A DNA stretch of 64,000 nucleotides from the NCBI GenBank assembly GCA_030848705.1, contig CM061237.1, positions 83,757,910-83,821,909 of the forward strand, read 5' to 3'. The notes beneath the pieces are model-generated. The model saw only the letters and a list, made by a program, of their open reading frames with translations. It had not been told where the DNA came from and did no database searches. Positions 61,046 through 64,000 of this stretch are shown here, in pieces; the first letter of the stretch is position 1, and each line of letters opens with the position of its first letter. Made by a program: the position numbers and the translations under genes. The stretch comes from Heracleum sosnowskyi. Lineage: Eukaryota; Streptophyta; Magnoliopsida; Apiales; Apiaceae.

Positions 61046-62665
61046 GGAGTTAAACAGGTAAACCGTGTTATGTGGATTCTTGACAGTGGCTGTTCAAGGC
61101 ATATGACCGGAGATAGAGCCCTGCTATCAGATGTGGTTGTGAAAGCTGGCCCAGTAGTTACCTTTGGAGATAACAGCAAGGGTATTACGAAAGGATATGG
61201 CTGTTTGAAGTACGGAAATGTTATCATTGAAGATGTTTCATTTGTGGAAGGTCTGACGTTCAATCTTCTCAGCATCAGTCAGTTCTGTGACAGAGGATAT
61301 GCTGTTTCCTTTGAAAGAGAGAAGTGTCAGATCACTCACAAGAAGAATGGAAAGCCTGCTCTTCAAGGAGTAAGGAAAGGTGACTTGTTCATAGCTGATC
61401 TGAACTCGGGATTCAAAGATGAAGTTAATTGTTTTTATGCTAAAGCTTCATCAGATGATAGTTGGCTATGGCACAAGAAGATGTCTCACCTTAACTTCAA
61501 AACCATGAACTCTTTAGTCAAGAGGGAATTGGTTAGAGGTTTGCCTCAGATGGAATTTACACAGGAAGGACTGTGTGAGGCATGCCAGAAAGGAAAGTCA
61601 AAGAAGGCTTCTCACAAGGGCACTGATACATCATCAATAACTAAACCTCTTCAGCTACTGCACATGGATTTGTTTGGTCCAGTTAATGTGATGTCCATGT
61701 CAAAGAAACAATATGCACTTGTGATTGTTGATGACTATTCAAAATATACATGGGTTTTATTCCTACATTCCAAGGATGAGACCCCATTCCTGGTGATTGG
61801 CCACATAAAGTTGATTGAGCTGGATTCGAGATTCCCTGTTAGAGCCATAAGGTCAGATAATGGTACTGAATTCAAGAATGCCATTCTAAATGACTTTTGT
61901 GCTGATAAAGGAATAACAAGACAGTATTCTGCCCCTAGAACTCCTCAACAAAATGGAGTAGTGGAAAGGAAGAATCGTACATTGATTGAAGCAGCTAGGA
62001 CTATGCTAAGTGAGTCCAAACTTCCAACGTACTTTTGGGCTGAAGCAGCGAATACCGCTTGTTATACTCAGAATCGAACTTTAATCAACAAGGACTTAAT
62101 GAAGACTCCGTATGAGATCATGAACAACAAGAAACCAACTGTCAAGTACTTTCATGTATTTGGAGCAAAATGCTATGTGCTTATAGATGACAATGTTAAA
62201 CGTGGCAAGTTTGATGCAAAGGCACAAGAAGCTATTTTTGTTGGTTATTCCAGAAGATCTTACAGGGTCTACGTGGTTGGCAGTCACACAGTAAAGGAAA
62301 GTGTCAATGTTACTTTTGATGACACTAAGTTCCCCAGTATCCAAAAAGAAGATTCATCTGAAAAGCTGAAGTTTGATAACTTGCCAGACTCAGAATCAGA
62401 TGATGAAGCCCCACCTGAAGTTATTGCTGGTGATGATAATAACAATGATGATAATGATCATGGTGATGGTGGTGGAAACACTGGTAACAATGGAGATACC
62501 ACCAACACTAGAGAAGAATCATCAAGGCAAACAGGCAACAACTCAGGGGAGCAAATGAAGGATCAACTAGTCACTCACAACATCAAAGTGAATTTCAAGG
62601 TGAATCATCAAGATCAAATCTTCCAAGACAGACTGTTTGGAATAGAGCTCATCCTTTTGAGCTGA
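61046..62665 (+). CDS. pol: Copia-4 protease and integrase
   Basis: Open from the acceptor (GVKQVNRVMWILDSGCSRHM) through LLSISQFCDRGYAV, the HHCC zinc region (WLWHKKMSHLNFKTMN, CEACQKGKSKKA) and the integrase core: HMDLFGPVNVMSMSKKQYAL (first Asp), RSDNGTEFKN (second), RTPQQNGVVERKNRT (Glu). A conserved YFHVFGAKCYVL and DAKAQEAIFVGYS tail follow, then an acidic Asp/Asn/Gly linker. It leaves frame near 62545 at a GGGG and stops at 62665. The catalytic triad is intact. Confidence 0.9.
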   Translation, partial: GVKQVNRVMWILDSGCSRHMTGDRALLSDVVVKAGPVVTFGDNSKGITKGYGCLKYGNVIIEDVSFVEGLTFNLLSISQFCDRGYAVSFEREKCQITHKKNGKPALQGVRKGDLFIADLNSGFKDEVNCFYAKASSDDSWLWHKKMSHLNFKTMNSLVKRELVRGLPQMEFTQEGLCEACQKGKSKKASHKGTDTSSITKPLQLLHMDLFGPVNVMSMSKKQYALVIVDDYSKYTWVLFLHSKDETPFLVIGHIKLIELDSRFPVRAIRSDNGTEFKNAILNDFCADKGITRQYSAPRTPQQNGVVERKNRTLIEAARTMLSESKLPTYFWAEAANTACYTQNRTLINKDLMKTPYEIMNNKKPTVKYFHVFGAKCYVLIDDNVKRGKFDAKAQEAIFVGYSRRSYRVYVVGSHTVKESVNVTFDDTKFPSIQKEDSSEKLKFDNLPDSESDDEAPPEVIAGDDNNNDDNDHGDGGGNTGNNGDTTNTREESSRQTGNNSGEQMKDQLVTHNIKVNFKVNHQDQIFQDRLFGIELILLS

Positions 62666-64000
62666 TCATTGGTGATCCAGATATTGGAGTTAAAACTAGA
62701 AGTGCTTCTCAGAATGAATGTCTTTTCTCAGCATTTCTATCTAAAATGGAGCCAAAGAAAACTGAGGAAGCACTGACTGATCCAGATTGGGTGATTGCTA
62801 TGCAAGATGAACTCAATCTATTTGAACAACAGCAAGTCTGGAAGCTGGTACCCAGGCCAAAGAACAAGAAAGTAGTTGGTACAAGATGGGTATACAGGAA
62901 CAAGCTAGATGAGGAAGGCATTGTTACAAGGAACAAGGCAAGACTGGTTGCACAAGGGTATTCACAAGCTGAAGGCATTGATTATGATGAAACCTATGCA
63001 CCAGTGGCTAGACTTGAGGCCATCAGGATGTTCTTAGCATTTGCTGCTTACTCCAATTTTAAAGTCTATCAAATGGATGTTAAGAGTGCATTCCTGAATG
63101 GTGAACTTGATGAAGAAGTGTATGTGGAACAGCCCCCTGGCTTTGAAAATCAGGAGCTACTGGACTTTGTGTACTTTCTCTTCAAGGCTATCTATGGTCT
63201 CAAACAAGCCCCAAGAAAATGGTATGACACTCTCTCTGGTTTTCTTTTAGAAAATGGTTTTGTTAGAGGTATCATAGACAAAACTCTTTTTTCAAAGAAA
63301 CACAAAAGTGATATGATATTAGTCCAAGTCTATGTGGATGACATCATATTTGGGTCTACTAATGATAATCTCTGTAAGAGATTTGCTGAGCTTATGCAGA
63401 GTAAGTTTGAAATGAGTATGATGGGTGAGCTGAAGTTCTTTCTTGGATTACAAGTAAGTCAAAGGTCAAATGGTATATTTATTTGTCAATCCAAGTATCT
63501 CAAAGAACTCCTCAAGAAGTATCACATGGAGGATTCAGAATCAGCAAGGACTCCATCTTCAACAGCCATCAAACTTGGAGCTTCTGACAAATCTATCAAG
63601 GTAGATGTTACAAGCTACAGAGGTATGATTGGCTCCTTACTCTATCTTACTGCTAGTAGACCAGATATTATGTATGCTATATGCTTGTGTGCAAGGTTCC
63701 AAGCGGACCCTAGAGATGTACATCTCGTTGCTGTGAAAAGAATCTTGAGATATCTTAAGGGTACACCTAATCTAGGTATCTGGTACCCTAAAGATTCTGG
63801 TTTTAATCTTGTTGGATATACAAATTCTGATTATGCAGGTAGTGTTGTGGATAGAAAGAGCACCTCTGGGAGTTGTCAATTCCTAGGAGGTAGGTTGATT
63901 TCCTGGTATAGCAAGAAACAGCAAACAGTTTCCAATTCAACAGCAGAAGCTGAATATATTGCTGCTGGAAGCTGTTGTGCTCAGATCTTATGGATACGGA
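62548..64000 (+). CDS. pol: Copia-4 reverse transcriptase and RNase H, partial at the window edge
   Basis: After the frameshift the correct frame is open to base 64000: HPFELIIGDPDIGVKTRSAS, WVYRNKLDEEGIVTRNKARL, QMDVKSAFLNGELDEEVYVE, AIYGLKQAPRKWYDTL, catalytic QVYVDDIIFGSTNDNL, GMIGSLLYLTASRPDIMYAI, then RNase H with DRKSTSGSCQFLGGRLISWY and NSTAEAEYIAAGSCCAQILW. The first RNase H acidic motif reads YTNSDYAG where GYSDADYAG is usual. The C-terminus and 3' LTR are outside. Confidence 0.9.

Larger units (their letters stand above)
57403..64000 (+). mobile_element. Copia-4: Sirevirus-like element inserted in Copia-3 gag, 3' end off the window
   Basis: 5' LTR (about 57403-58685), Met-tRNA primer site, gag, protease, integrase, reverse transcriptase and RNase H on the plus strand; the window ends inside RNase H. 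The start is placed at TGTAACCACC because the Copia-3 gag frame reads open up to there and meets a TAG at 57420-57422 immediately after; this is accurate to perhaps 15 bases. Lesions: TAA at 59166-59168 in gag and a frameshift near 62545 between integrase and reverse transcriptase. Confidence 0.9.

Overview
The window is repeat-packed nuclear DNA of a flowering plant, most likely a eudicot: it is AT-rich, its introns are short and U-rich, it holds a DYW-type pentatricopeptide repeat gene, and nearly everything else is transposable elements of plant lineages. I see only one clearly intact host gene, a minus-strand homologue of CRR2 (5663-7612), a chloroplast RNA-processing factor. No prokaryotic features, tRNA, rRNA or CRISPR were found.

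Layout. (1) 1-4165: 5' half of a minus-strand Sirevirus-like Ty1/copia element (Copia-1). (2) 4833-5232: candidate solo LTR beside an AT microsatellite. (3) 5663-7612: CRR2-like gene. (4) 8495-8991: MITE. (5) 9053-14150: complete but broken small copia element (Copia-2) with twin 222-bp LTRs and target duplication AAAAC. (6) 14183-14919: Helitron-like element; 15430-16332: hAT-type MITE (8-bp duplication CATACACT) containing a Stowaway-type MITE. (7) 16576-41758: a Mutator-like element (MULE) with about 135-bp terminal inverted repeats and a perfect 10-bp duplication AAAAAGAAAA. A LINE (16599-32252) sits in its left TIR, a Tat-type Ty3/gypsy element (18787-29118, duplication GGCTT) sits in that LINE, and a 4.26-kb solo LTR (36450-40710, duplication TAATC) sits between the two MULE genes. 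(8) 41769-47760: decayed repeats with an LTR relic and another solo LTR. (9) 47761-57402: minus-strand Copia-3 with a 1193-codon uninterrupted extra ORF between pol and the 3' LTR, cut inside gag by (10) plus-strand Copia-4 (about 57403 to beyond 64000).

How the genes fit together. The MULE has a mudrA-like transposase gene reading in from the left TIR and a two-exon GRF zinc-finger/coiled-coil gene reading in from the right TIR, the convergent layout of MuDR (mudrA/mudrB). The Tat element carries, antisense to gag-pol, a three-exon gene downstream of its own TATA box and of a degenerate tandem array built on TTCGACC. Copia-1, -3 and -4 share a 3' splice-site-like junction between gag and protease, always in phase 0, with both flanking frames closed. 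In Copia-1 and Copia-4 a matching phase-0 donor lies about 1.0 kb upstream, which suggests a conserved intron controlling gag versus gag-pol expression. Several of these LTR elements also carry their own short, irregularly repeated motif (CGTTGA, ATCGAA, GAAGAC, CAGAGTTT, TTCGACC).

All coordinates, counts and repeat boundaries were read by eye. Family assignments rest on motif recognition, without database searches.
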